From: Paraclostridium dentum
GTDB taxonomy: Bacteria; Bacillota; Clostridia; Peptostreptococcales; Peptostreptococcaceae
Reading direction: 5' to 3'
NCBI RefSeq assembly: GCF_012922555.1
Contig: NZ_WIPK01000005.1
Location: 62,001-126,000 of the forward strand
Length of the DNA stretch: 64,000 nt
The notes beneath the pieces are model-generated. The model made no database searches and was not told where the DNA came from. It saw nothing but the letters and a program-made list of their open reading frames with translations. Positions 1 to 8,178 of the stretch are shown in pieces (within the stretch, counting starts at the first letter, position 1; the number at the start of each line of letters is the position of its first letter). The position numbers and the translations under genes were made by a program.

Positions 1-924
1 TTCGCTATATCTACAGTATCAGGATATCCAGTTGGAGCAAAGCTTGCTTCTGAACTTAGACAAAACAACGAAATTTCTAAATTTGAAGCTCAAAGGCTAG
101 TTTCTTTTTGTTCTACATCTGGTCCACTTTTTATAGTCGGTGCAGTTTCCATTGGAATGTTTAATAACCCTTCATTAGGCTATTTAATGTTACTTTGTCA
201 TTACTTAGGATCTTTAACTGTTGGAATATTATTTAAAAATTATGGCAAAGAAAGTGTAAGTAATGATAACTTCAATTTTAAATTTGAAGTAAAAAAAATT
301 ATGGAATTTAGAAAAAAAGAAAATAAAGGATTTTTTGTTTTATTTGGAGATGCTGTTTTTAGTGGGGTAAATACAATACTTATGGTTGGCGGATTCGTCA
401 TAGTATTTTCAGTTGTATTTAAAGTTTTATCTATATTTAAGTTTATAAATTTGATTTCTTACATAATTTACATTCCATTATCTATATTTGGATTTTCTCT
501 TGATTTATGTTCTTCTTTTATAAGTGGTTTATTTGAAATAACAATTGGATGTAATCAAATATCTAGCGTATCTAATATACCTGAAATAATACGAGCTTCA
601 TTATGTAGCTTTATAATAGCATTTAGTGGTCTTTCTATATTAGCTCAATGTTGTAGTTTTTTAGCTCAAACAGATATAAATACAGGTACATATATAATTT
701 CTAAATTTTTACACGGAGTATTCGCAGCCGTTTTCACTTTTGCATTTTATCCATTAATAAATTCTAGTAATTTATTTATAAAACGATCTACTACATCTAA
801 TGTGTTTTATAATAGCTCAATTTGGAGCTTATACATAAATAACTATCATATAATTTTACCTTTACTAGTAATAATTTATTTTATTTCTTCTTTTATGATT
901 TTTAAAAAAATAAAAAATAGCTGA
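1..924 (+). CDS. ylbJ: Sporulation integral membrane protein YlbJ (3' part)
   Basis: The reading frame is open from base 1, so the gene begins outside the window; 307 codons are visible. Near the start are the family signatures SGYPVGAK and FCSTSGPLFI, followed by several hydrophobic segments, as in the YlbJ nucleoside-transporter-like (Gate domain) family. In Bacillus YlbJ is needed for spore cortex formation. Here it converges on the coaD group, matching the coaD-ylbJ neighbourhood known in Bacilli. A shared bidirectional terminator follows the stop codon. Confidence 0.9.
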   Translation, partial: FAISTVSGYPVGAKLASELRQNNEISKFEAQRLVSFCSTSGPLFIVGAVSIGMFNNPSLGYLMLLCHYLGSLTVGILFKNYGKESVSNDNFNFKFEVKKIMEFRKKENKGFFVLFGDAVFSGVNTILMVGGFVIVFSVVFKVLSIFKFINLISYIIYIPLSIFGFSLDLCSSFISGLFEITIGCNQISSVSNIPEIIRASLCSFIIAFSGLSILAQCCSFLAQTDINTGTYIISKFLHGVFAAVFTFAFYPLINSSNLFIKRSTTSNVFYNSSIWSLYINNYHIILPLLVIIYFISSFMIFKKIKNS

Positions 925-954
925 CTCAATCGCATTTTGAGTCAGCTATTTTTT
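912..954. terminator. Bidirectional intrinsic terminator between ylbJ and the coaD operon
   Basis: An 18-bp inverted repeat (912-929 and 937-954) is flanked by A and T runs. It overlaps the ylbJ stop codon and the stop codon of the convergent gene, so it can end transcription from both sides. Confidence 0.9.
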
Positions 955-1471
955 ATTCACTTAGTTCACTTCTATTTGTTGATATTTCATCCATTATACT
1001 TTGAAGATTGTATTGTAATCCCTCTAAAACATCATCTGCATATCTTATAGACCCTATTTTAATCTCTTTTGCTGTATATTCTGCTTTTTCCACTATAGAT
1101 TTAGCTTTTTCTTCGGCTTCAACTACTAAACCATCTGAATCTATGTATGATTTTATTATTTCTTCGGAATTTTTTTTCATATCTTCACTTTCTTTATTTG
1201 CTTTTTCAATTATTTGGATAGCTTCTTTTTTTGCTTGTTCTATCAAAATTTCTGCATCTTGATTCGCATTATTAAGTATTTTTTGTCTTTCTTTGTTTAT
1301 CCATACAGCTTGTTTAACTTCTTCTGGAAGTATAACTTTTATGTCTGATATAATACTTAAAACTTCTTCTTTGTCTATTCCTGATTTATGCGAAAAGGGA
1401 ATTGAACTTGCATTATTTATAACACTTTCTAACTCCTCTAATAGTTCCATTATTTCTAAATCTATATTCAT
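953..1471 (-). CDS. Coiled-coil protein downstream of coaD (172 aa)
   Basis: No enzymatic motif is visible. Residues about 60-150 are rich in Ala, Glu, Lys and Ile with heptad-like spacing, including segments such as QAKKEAIQIIEKANKE, and predict a long coiled coil. Clostridial homologues tend to be named ATPase-like or V-ATPase subunit-like because of this low-complexity helix; that name says nothing about function. The AEEKAKSIVEKAE segment also recalls DivIVA-type coiled coils such as the one at 37.6 kb. The gene follows coaD by one base, so it is very probably translated from the same message (recG, rsmD, coaD, this gene). Function unknown. Confidence 0.8.
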   Translation of the reverse strand: MNIDLEIMELLEELESVINNASSIPFSHKSGIDKEEVLSIISDIKVILPEEVKQAVWINKERQKILNNANQDAEILIEQAKKEAIQIIEKANKESEDMKKNSEEIIKSYIDSDGLVVEAEEKAKSIVEKAEYTAKEIKIGSIRYADDVLEGLQYNLQSIMDEISTNRSELSE

Positions 1472-1472
1472 G

Positions 1473-1970
1473 TTATTTCCCCCTATTAGTTTTTCTTTTT
1501 AATTCTTCTAAAATCACCTTAGGCACTAAATTCTCTATATTTGCATCAAAATTTAACACTTCTTTTATAAGAGATGAACTTATGTATGAATACTTAGTAG
1601 TCGTAGGTAATATTACAGTCTCTATATTTGGATTTAATTCTTTATTCATATGAGCCATTTGAAGTTCATACTCTACATCCGCTCCATTTCTTATACCTCT
1701 TACTAGAGTCTGGATACCATTTTTTTCACAATAGTTGACTAAAAGCCCATCAAAACTAACTATTTTTATATTAGAAATATGGTTTGTGCATTCTTTTATT
1801 AACTTAACTCTTTCTTCAAATGTAAATAGTCCCTTTTTATTCGGATTATAAAGTACCCCTATTTGTAGTTCATCGAATAATTTAGAAGCTCTTTCTATTA
1901 TGTCTAAGTGCCCATTTGTTATAGGGTCAAAGCTTCCTGCAAATATAGCTTTTCTAACTGTATTTTCCAT
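1473..1970 (-). CDS. coaD: Phosphopantetheine adenylyltransferase
   Basis: CoaD transfers AMP from ATP to 4'-phosphopantetheine, the fourth step of coenzyme A synthesis. The 165-residue length is typical. The N-terminal nucleotidyltransferase signature AGSFDPITNGHLD holds the TxGH motif, VRGIRNGADVEYE follows in the middle, and YISSSLIKEV is the C-terminal ISSS/T motif. It lies 2 bp downstream of rsmD, a coupling common in Firmicutes. CoaBC, which acts two steps earlier, is also in this window (20.3 kb) but in a different transcription unit. Confidence 0.97.
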   Translation of the reverse strand: MENTVRKAIFAGSFDPITNGHLDIIERASKLFDELQIGVLYNPNKKGLFTFEERVKLIKECTNHISNIKIVSFDGLLVNYCEKNGIQTLVRGIRNGADVEYELQMAHMNKELNPNIETVILPTTTKYSYISSSLIKEVLNFDANIENLVPKVILEELKRKTNRGK

Positions 1971-1972
1971 TC

Positions 1973-2527
1973 TTAATCCTCCATACTATAAAATGTAAGC
2001 GTAGTGTTTCCATATTTTTTATTTCTGTTTTTAACTAGGTTCCCAACATTCTCTGGAAATTCTTGTTTTGTATCATGTTCAACAACGATAATACCATCTT
2101 CTTTTAGTATGTTTGACTTATCAATTCTCTCTAATGCATCTTGGAACATATCTTTGTAATATGGAGGGTCCATAAATATAACATCAAACTTGTACGAATT
2201 ATTTTTAACTCTTTCAATTGCCGACTTAAAATCAATATTCATGACTTCACTGTTTTCTTCTACCCTAGCTTTTTTTATATTACTTTTTACTATATCAATA
2301 CTACTTCTATTTAAATCTACAAATACACATTTGTTAGCACCTCTTGATAAACACTCTATACCTAGAGACCCTGTACCTGCAAATAAATCTAAAATATCTC
2401 CATCCATTATGTATGGGTTAATTATATTAAATAAAGATTCTTTAACTCTATCAGTAGTTGGTCTAACATCTTCACTTTTAGGTGTATTTAATTTTAGTCC
2501 TCTGGCTTTTCCTGAAATTACTCTCAA
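1973..2527 (-). CDS. rsmD: 16S rRNA (guanine966-N2)-methyltransferase
   Basis: RsmD methylates G966 of 16S rRNA. Seen are the family N-terminus RVISGKARGLKL, the SAM-binding LDLFAGTGSLGIE and the catalytic FMDPPYY (DPPY). The start is set at the TTG at 2527, giving 184 residues beginning MRVISGK: an AGGAGA ribosome binding site lies 7-8 bases before it. The ATG at 2545 would add six residues, has no ribosome binding site, and its first codons would themselves contain that AGGAG. It sits between recG and coaD in one operon. Confidence 0.95.
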   Translation of the reverse strand: MRVISGKARGLKLNTPKSEDVRPTTDRVKESLFNIINPYIMDGDILDLFAGTGSLGIECLSRGANKCVFVDLNRSSIDIVKSNIKKARVEENSEVMNIDFKSAIERVKNNSYKFDVIFMDPPYYKDMFQDALERIDKSNILKEDGIIVVEHDTKQEFPENVGNLVKNRNKKYGNTTLTFYSMED

Positions 2528-2568
2528 TATAATTTCTCCTTCCATTTTATTTTATCACAAATTATTTC

Positions 2569-4629
2569 CTAATTTAATGATATTTCTTCCAATCTATTTT
2601 CAAATTTCTTCAATATTTCTTTTTTTATTTTTTCATTTTCAAAATTATTAAGTTTTGGATCTTCACTTATTATATATCTAGCCTCTTGTTGAGCTATTTT
2701 CAATATTTTCATATGCTTAAATATATTAGCCACCTTTAGCTCTGGTAACCCATGTTGTCTTGTTCCAAAGAACTCACCTGGCCCCCTAATCTCAAGGTCT
2801 TTTTCTGAGATTTTAAATCCATCTGTTGTTTCTTCCATGATGGACATTCTTTGCGAGCACACTTCTGATTTCGATGAATAAATCAATATACAATAAGACT
2901 TATGACTTCCTCTACCAACCCTACCTCTTAACTGATGTAGTTGAGCTAATCCAAATCGTTCTGCATTTTCAATTATCATAAGGGTTGCATTAGGTACATT
3001 TACTCCAACTTCAATAACAGTTGTAGATACTAGTATATCTAATTCTTTGTTCTTAAATTTTTTCATTGTTTCATCTTTTTCACTAGGTTTCATTTTACCA
3101 TGCAAAAGACCTAATCTCAAGTCACTAAAAAATTCACTCTTTAGCTCCTCTACTAAATCTACAGCAGCCTTAGCCTCTATAGCTTCACTTTCTTCTACCA
3201 AAGGGCATACTATATAAACTTGTCTACCCTTTTGAACTTCAGACCTTACCAAACTATTATACGCTTTTTCCCTCTTATCCTTATATACAGCTAAAGTTTC
3301 AATAGGTTGTCTTCCTGGTGGAAGTTCATCAATTATAGATATATCTAAATCTCCATACAAAATTAAAGCTAAAGTTCTAGGAATTGGAGTAGCTGTCATA
3401 ACCAAAATATCAGGATTATATCCCTTTTCTGAAAGTTTGTTTCTTTGTCTAACTCCAAATCTATGTTGTTCGTCGGTTATTACTATGCCTAAGTTGTTAA
3501 ACTCCACCTTATCTTCTATAAGCGCATGAGTTCCAATTAAAATATCAATTTCATTTTCTTTTACTCTTTGTAATACATTCTCTTTTTGTTTTTTCGTTAA
3601 ACTCCCTACCAGTAACCCTACATTAATCCCAAACGGTGATAGCGTTTCATTTAAAGATATAAAGTGTTGTTCTGCTAATATCTCAGTAGGTGCCATTAAA
3701 GCCCCTTGATAGCCATTTAAAACACAATTTGCCAATGCTAAAAGTGCTACTACTGTTTTACCACTTCCTACATCTCCTTGAACCAATCTATTCATTACTT
3801 TCTCACAGTTCATGTCATCAATAATTTCATTTAATGCTCGATTTTGTGCGTTTGTAAGTTTAAATGGTAAAGAATTTAATATTTTAACAAGATTTTGCTC
3901 TTTTTCGAACTTAACACCAGATTTTTCAGTAACACCATTTTTGAATAGAAATAGCCCTAGTTGAAGCATTAAAAATTCTTCAAATACTAATCTGTATAGT
4001 GCTACTTTTAAACTTTCTTTGTTAGTCGGCGAATGTATATTTTTAACTGCAAAATCAATACTGCAAAGTTTATACTTTTGTATAATTTTATTTGGAAGGT
4101 ATTCCTTAATATAAATTTGTCCATTACTAAAAACAGTTTTTACTATGTTTATAAGCTCTTTATTTGTTAATCCATAGGTCAGTGGGTATATAGGCATTAT
4201 TCCACATGTATTTTTAGGATTGTTGCTCATTTGTTCAACTTCACAAGAACTCATCTCAATTCCATAAGAAGTTTTCTTAACCTTTCCAAATACAAATACA
4301 GTATCTCCTTTTTTCAAAGTAGAACTTATATACTCTTGGTTAAAAAATACTAATCTAGCGAAACCCGTTTCATCCCTTACGCCTACCTTAGTTATAACTA
4401 GACCCTTTCTAACATTAGACGTCTCTATACTACTTACAATAGCTCTTATAGTTACTTTTTCTTCATCTTTTAGTTCAAATATTTTTCTTAGATTATTTCT
4501 ATCTTCATATTGTCTTGGAAAATAAAAAAGCAAGTCAGATACAGTAAATATACCTAATTTACTTAGTTTATTAGCACGTTTTGGACCAATTCCTTTTACA
4601 TATTTAATTTCTTTATTTAAATTATTCAT
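2569..4629 (-). CDS. recG: ATP-dependent DNA helicase RecG
   Basis: RecG remodels stalled replication forks and Holliday junctions. The N-terminal wedge/OB-fold region begins YVKGIGPKRANKL. The helicase has Walker A GDVGSGKTVVALLA, the DEQHRFGVRQR motif II, TATPIPRTLAL and the C-terminal QLRGRVGRG. The ATG at 4629 is favoured (686 aa) because an AGGGTGA site lies six bases before it; a GTG three codons upstream (4638) directly abuts that site. The fakA terminator hairpin occupies most of the short gap upstream, so recG either depends on read-through or has a promoter inside fakA. Confidence 0.97.
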   Translation of the reverse strand: MNNLNKEIKYVKGIGPKRANKLSKLGIFTVSDLLFYFPRQYEDRNNLRKIFELKDEEKVTIRAIVSSIETSNVRKGLVITKVGVRDETGFARLVFFNQEYISSTLKKGDTVFVFGKVKKTSYGIEMSSCEVEQMSNNPKNTCGIMPIYPLTYGLTNKELINIVKTVFSNGQIYIKEYLPNKIIQKYKLCSIDFAVKNIHSPTNKESLKVALYRLVFEEFLMLQLGLFLFKNGVTEKSGVKFEKEQNLVKILNSLPFKLTNAQNRALNEIIDDMNCEKVMNRLVQGDVGSGKTVVALLALANCVLNGYQGALMAPTEILAEQHFISLNETLSPFGINVGLLVGSLTKKQKENVLQRVKENEIDILIGTHALIEDKVEFNNLGIVITDEQHRFGVRQRNKLSEKGYNPDILVMTATPIPRTLALILYGDLDISIIDELPPGRQPIETLAVYKDKREKAYNSLVRSEVQKGRQVYIVCPLVEESEAIEAKAAVDLVEELKSEFFSDLRLGLLHGKMKPSEKDETMKKFKNKELDILVSTTVIEVGVNVPNATLMIIENAERFGLAQLHQLRGRVGRGSHKSYCILIYSSKSEVCSQRMSIMEETTDGFKISEKDLEIRGPGEFFGTRQHGLPELKVANIFKHMKILKIAQQEARYIISEDPKLNNFENEKIKKEILKKFENRLEEISLN

Positions 4630-4642
4630 ATTTATCACCCTA

Positions 4643-4694
4643 AAAAAAATCCTGTATAATTTAACTTACCTAATAGTAAGATTATACAGGATTT
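4643..4694 (-). terminator. Intrinsic terminator after fakA
   Basis: A 14-bp stem (about 4647-4660 with 4681-4694) is followed on the minus strand by a run of eight T. It separates fakA from recG. Confidence 0.85.
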
Positions 4695-4702
4695 CTGAAA
4701 TA

Positions 4703-6325
4703 TTATTCAACAGATATTAAATAATAGTATATTGGCTGACCGCCATAATAAAGTTCTATATCTATATCTTCGTATTTTTCTTCTAATATCGATTTAAACT
4801 CGTTAGCTTCTTCTTCAGTTACTTCTTCTCCATAGAATAAAGTTATAATTGCGCTGTCTTCGTCTACTAATTTTTCTATTAATCCTAAAGTTATATCTTC
4901 TTTCTTTTCTCCTGCCGATAATAGCTTTCCTTCACCTATTCCTATGAAGTTTCCTTCTTTTACTTCTATATCATTCATAACAGTATCTCTAACTGCATAA
5001 GTAACTTGCCCTGATTTTACCATTGATAAAGCTTCTACCATTGTAGCTTCATTTTCTTCTACACTTGCATCAGCATTAAAACTTACAAGAGATGTAAATC
5101 CTTGTGGTACGTTTTTACTTGGTATAACTATTATGTTTTTGTCACTTAATGCTTTAGCTTGGTTTGCAGCCATTATTATATTACTATTGTTTGGTAGTAT
5201 TATAATATTTTCTGCATTTATAGACTCTATAGCTTTCATGAAATCCTCTGTACTAGGATTCATTGTTTGCCCACCTTCTATTATGTAGTCAACTCCAAAG
5301 TCTTTAAATATATCTGCTAATCCACTACCCATTGATGTAGCTATAAATCCATATTCCTTAGCAGGTTCTTCTGATACTGCTGTTTGATTTTCAACTAAAA
5401 TATTTTCATGCTGAACTTTCATATTCTCTATTTTTATAGTAACTAATTGTCCATATTTTAAAGCCTCTTGAAGTACTGATCCAGGTTCATTAGTATGAAC
5501 ATGAACTTTTATTAATCCTTCATCTCCAACTACTGCTAAACTGTCTCCATAATCTAACATTATATCTCTTATTTTATCATAAGTTACTTTATTGCTTTCT
5601 AATATAAATTCTGTACAATAAGCAAATTTTATATCATCAGTGTTTATCTCACCTTGCATAGCTTCCACTGAAGAAGAACTTGATGATCCTGGCCCATTAG
5701 CAGCAATCACATTACCTTTTAATGCCTCATACATACCTTCATATATAAGTACTAGTCCTTTACCACCTGAATCAACAACTCCAGCGTCTTTTAAGTTTTT
5801 AAGTAAATCTGGAGTTCTTTCTAAAGACTCATTAGCTTCTTTTATAACCAATTCTAAAAATTTCAGTATATCTTGCTCTTTCTTAGCAGCTTTTATAGCA
5901 TACTCTCCACTTTCTCTAACTACAGTTAATATAGTTCCTTCTATTGGTTTTATAACAGCCTTATACGCTGTATCTGATCCATTTTTAAATGCTTGAGCCA
6001 AATCCATAGAACTTAGTTTTTCTTTTCCTTCTATAGATTTTGTAAATCCTCTTATTATTTGAGATAATATAACACCTGAGTTACCTCTAGCTCCCATTAA
6101 AGATCCTTTTGCTAAAGATTTACCTATATTAGTTATATCATCTTCACTAACTTTTGATAATTCTTTCATAGCATAAGATATCGTAAGAGACATATTTGTA
6201 CCTGTGTCTCCATCTGAAACTGGGAACACGTTCAGTTTATCTACATAATCTTTACTGTTTTGAAGATTATTTGCACCAGAGACAAACATGTCTCTTAAAT
6301 TTTTCCCATCAATATATTGAATCAT
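4703..6325 (-). CDS. fakA: FakA-like fatty acid kinase catalytic subunit (DAK2 domain, YloV family)
   Basis: In characterised Firmicutes FakA phosphorylates fatty acids bound to a FakB (DegV-family) partner, feeding exogenous fatty acids into phospholipid synthesis. The DhaL/DAK2 nucleotide-binding domain (about residues 10-200) carries NVFPVSDGDTGTNMSLT and SLMGARGNSGVILSQ, which include the Mg-ATP-binding aspartates; a DegV-like C-terminal half follows. The 540-residue length is normal. It lies 15 bp after yloU, as in Bacillus (yloU-yloV). No fakB is present in the window. Confidence 0.93.
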   Translation of the reverse strand: MIQYIDGKNLRDMFVSGANNLQNSKDYVDKLNVFPVSDGDTGTNMSLTISYAMKELSKVSEDDITNIGKSLAKGSLMGARGNSGVILSQIIRGFTKSIEGKEKLSSMDLAQAFKNGSDTAYKAVIKPIEGTILTVVRESGEYAIKAAKKEQDILKFLELVIKEANESLERTPDLLKNLKDAGVVDSGGKGLVLIYEGMYEALKGNVIAANGPGSSSSSSVEAMQGEINTDDIKFAYCTEFILESNKVTYDKIRDIMLDYGDSLAVVGDEGLIKVHVHTNEPGSVLQEALKYGQLVTIKIENMKVQHENILVENQTAVSEEPAKEYGFIATSMGSGLADIFKDFGVDYIIEGGQTMNPSTEDFMKAIESINAENIIILPNNSNIIMAANQAKALSDKNIIVIPSKNVPQGFTSLVSFNADASVEENEATMVEALSMVKSGQVTYAVRDTVMNDIEVKEGNFIGIGEGKLLSAGEKKEDITLGLIEKLVDEDSAIITLFYGEEVTEEEANEFKSILEEKYEDIDIELYYGGQPIYYYLISVE

Positions 6326-6340
6326 ATTTTTCCTCCTAAA

Positions 6341-6691
6341 TTACTTAACTCGTATACCTTGAACATTAACATCTATTTTACTTACTTTTAACGCAGTTAT
6401 TTTCTCAATTGTATATTTTACTTTATCTATTATGTTATTTGCAACAGTTGATATATTTGTTCCATATTGCATTATTACGTAAAGTTCTATAGCTATAGTT
6501 CCATCTTCTAGTTCTTGTACGCTAACACCTTTAGTAGCATTTTCTCCTTTTAATAATTCAACTATGCCTTTTGTCTTATATGCCAGTCCTACTAATCCAT
6601 AACTTTCCATCGCAGATTGATATACTATTTGTGCTATAACATGCTTGTCTATTTCTATTGTTCCAAATTCGTTGTTTATTTTAGCGCTCAT
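6341..6691 (-). CDS. yloU: Asp23/Gls24 family envelope stress response protein (YloU)
   Basis: A 116-residue member of the Asp23 (DUF322) family with the typical opening in which a strand GTIEIDKHVIAQI leads into the helical core. Family members coat the inner face of the membrane or respond to alkaline and cell wall stress; the molecular role of YloU is not settled. It heads a two-gene operon with the fatty acid kinase gene and has its own strong promoter, placed divergently from rpmB. Confidence 0.9.
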   Translation of the reverse strand: MSAKINNEFGTIEIDKHVIAQIVYQSAMESYGLVGLAYKTKGIVELLKGENATKGVSVQELEDGTIAIELYVIMQYGTNISTVANNIIDKVKYTIEKITALKVSKIDVNVQGIRVK

Positions 6692-6753
6692 GGTTTGACC
6701 CCCTAAAATTATTTTTAATTTTATTTTTAACTTTAATATTTACTTTATATAGA

Positions 6754-6782
6754 ATTATATATATAATTTTATATGATAACAA
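6754..6782 (-). promoter_or_regulatory. Sigma-A type promoter of yloU-fakA
   Basis: On the minus strand TTGTTA (6777-6782) and a perfect TATAAT (6754-6759) are separated by exactly 17 bases, about 63 bases before the yloU start. Confidence 0.75.
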
Positions 6783-6821
6783 GAATTTCTTCAATATGTG
6801 TAAGACAAATATATATTTCTA

Positions 6822-6850
6822 TTGCATTTTTTAGAGATTTATGTTAATAT
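6822..6850 (+). promoter_or_regulatory. Candidate promoter of rpmB
   Basis: TTGCAT (6822-6827), a 17-base spacer and TAATAT (6845-6850) precede rpmB by about 50 bases. It is arranged back to back with the yloU promoter. The match to consensus is moderate. Confidence 0.55.
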
Positions 6851-6899
6851 AAACTGTGTTTTCAGTGTTATAGTTATCATTTAAGGAGGTGTACGTAAA

Positions 6900-7088
6900 A
6901 TGGCAAAGGTATGTAACGTATGTGGTAAAGGTAAAGTTTCAGGAAACCAAGTGAGCCACTCAAATAAACATAGCAGAAGAACTTGGTCTGCTAACTTAAG
7001 AAACGTTAGAGCGATAATAGATGGTACTCCAAAGAGAATAAAAGTTTGTACTAGATGTTTACGTTCTGGAAAAGTTGAAAGAGCTTAG
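6900..7088 (+). CDS. rpmB: 50S ribosomal protein L28
   Basis: L28, 62 residues, has the family pattern VCNVCGKGKVSGNQVSHS, then the rRNA-contacting RTWSANLRNVR and KVCTRCLRSGKV. The two CxxC pairs mark the zinc-binding form. AAGGAGGTG precedes the ATG by about 9 bases. It is a single-gene unit between a promoter and a terminator, opposite in direction to spoVM and yloU, exactly as in Bacillus. Confidence 0.97.
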   Translation: MAKVCNVCGKGKVSGNQVSHSNKHSRRTWSANLRNVRAIIDGTPKRIKVCTRCLRSGKVERA

Positions 7089-7097
7089 TTTTAGTAA

Positions 7098-7131
7098 AAA
7101 AAGCCTACACGCAGTAGGCTTTTATTTTTTT
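7098..7131 (+). terminator. Intrinsic terminator of rpmB
   Basis: A 10-bp stem around AGCCTAC/GTAGGCT with a five-base loop is followed by a long T run, just after the rpmB stop. Confidence 0.92.
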
Positions 7132-7140
7132 GTCTCAAGA

Positions 7141-7212
7141 CTATTTTTTTCTCATAAAAAAAACTATTATCTTAGATAAAAATTTTGGACATTTAACAGT
7201 TATTACCTTCAT
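7141..7212 (-). CDS. spoVM: Stage V sporulation protein M, SpoVM (23 aa)
   Basis: A 23-codon frame starts at the ATG at 7212 and ends at TAG 7141-7143. Its core TVKCPKFLSKII matches the Bacillus SpoVM core TIKLPKFLGGIV, with the proline at position 9 known to matter for curvature sensing. SpoVM is an amphipathic helix that sits on the convex forespore membrane and anchors SpoIVA, which is also encoded here (41.7 kb). An AAGGGGG ribosome binding site precedes the start. The position between thiN and rpmB is the same as in Bacillus. It is too short for most gene callers. Confidence 0.88.
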   Translation of the reverse strand: MKVITVKCPKFLSKIIVFFMRKK

Positions 7213-7243
7213 TCCAATATCCCCCTTAAAAATAATATTTATT

Positions 7244-7390
7244 TTACATAAATAACATTACTCCACACCCTATAAGGACAATAGCTAGTAGTATCATCCA
7301 CATCCAATTTGGAAGTATCAACGCTAAAATTACAGTTAATCCCGTTGCTAAGCATAAAATTCCAAGTAAATTTCTGTATTGATTCCTCAA
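7244..7390 (-). CDS. Small membrane protein (48 aa) upstream of spoVM
   Basis: The frame runs from a TTG at 7390 to TAA at 7244-7246. A strong AGGAGGG site lies 5-6 bases before the TTG. The product starts MRNQYRNLLG and has two hydrophobic segments (about residues 8-27 and 30-47) separated by a short PNW turn, so it should be a two-pass membrane hairpin with no further domain. Only 31 bases separate it from spoVM on the same strand, so the two are probably cotranscribed. Function unknown; its linkage suggests sporulation. Confidence 0.75.
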   Translation of the reverse strand: MRNQYRNLLGILCLATGLTVILALILPNWMWMILLAIVLIGCGVMLFM

Positions 7391-7492
7391 ACTATTCCCT
7401 CCTATAAATAACTTCCTACAATATCATATTCATGATTTCTTTTCTTTAATACAAATTACTAAAAATAGACCAAGCTATACTATATTTTATTA

Positions 7493-7541
7493 AAAATATA
7501 GAGCCAGCATAGCTTAAACTATACTGGCTCTATATTTTTAA
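7493..7541 (-). terminator. Terminator overlapping the 3' end of thiN
   Basis: An inverted repeat of about 19 bp with one bulge spans the last codons and stop of thiN. On the minus strand it is followed by a T-rich tail. It isolates thiN from the spoVM unit. Confidence 0.7.
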
Positions 7542-8169
7542 CTATCAACAAAGTTCCTTTCTCGACAGTTATTCTACATTTATCACTTTCCATTACATTT
7601 GATATACCTATCGGGTCTCCATATTCTATAGTTGCATCTTTAAGTGGGTATTCAAGACCTTCAAGAGTTATACCTGCCGAATCTCCATTAACAGGTAAAA
7701 CCGATATCGTGTCTCCTTTTTTCCCGAATATATCGATATATTCACTTTCTATCATATGTAATTCTTCTTTATTGTTTTTTATTACAGGATTTAGTCCTAA
7801 TTTTTTGATATAGTACATAAGGTTTATATTAGCGACAGTATGGTCTATACGCCCTCCTAATGCCCCTAAAAGGTCTATATCAACAATACCTAACCCTTTA
7901 GCTAAATGTATACACAATTGCGTATCTGTTTCATTTTTTCTTTCAGGGAATTTTTTAAAATTTACACCTTTTTCTTTAAAGTAGTTTTTAACTTTTAATT
8001 CCAAAGAATCTAAATCTCCAAGTATATAATCTGGAACTACTTTTATTTTGTATAAAAAGTTAGCTCCTCCATCTGCACAGATTATATAATCGTAATTTTC
8101 TTTATCAATCGTCTTTTTTAAAAAGTTTAAATCTTCTATTCTACCATTTAATAAAATACATGCTTTCAT
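7519..8169 (-). CDS. thiN: Thiamine pyrophosphokinase
   Basis: It converts thiamine and ATP to thiamine pyrophosphate. The 216 residues show ADGGANFLY, PDYILGDLDS, the acidic FPERKNETDTQLC and LGALGGRIDH, all active-site blocks of the TPK family. It follows rpe by 9 bases, in the conserved order rsgA-rpe-thiN. The stop codon lies inside a terminator hairpin. No TPP riboswitch is seen upstream. Confidence 0.95.
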   Translation of the reverse strand: MKACILLNGRIEDLNFLKKTIDKENYDYIICADGGANFLYKIKVVPDYILGDLDSLELKVKNYFKEKGVNFKKFPERKNETDTQLCIHLAKGLGIVDIDLLGALGGRIDHTVANINLMYYIKKLGLNPVIKNNKEELHMIESEYIDIFGKKGDTISVLPVNGDSAGITLEGLEYPLKDATIEYGDPIGISNVMESDKCRITVEKGTLLIVKNIEPV

Positions 8170-8178
8170 AATATCCTC

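Noticed and set aside
7404-7492. Sigma-E promoter for the 48-residue protein and spoVM
   Set aside because: No pair of hexamers close to the sigma-E consensus with proper spacing could be found; only weak sigma-A-like words are present.
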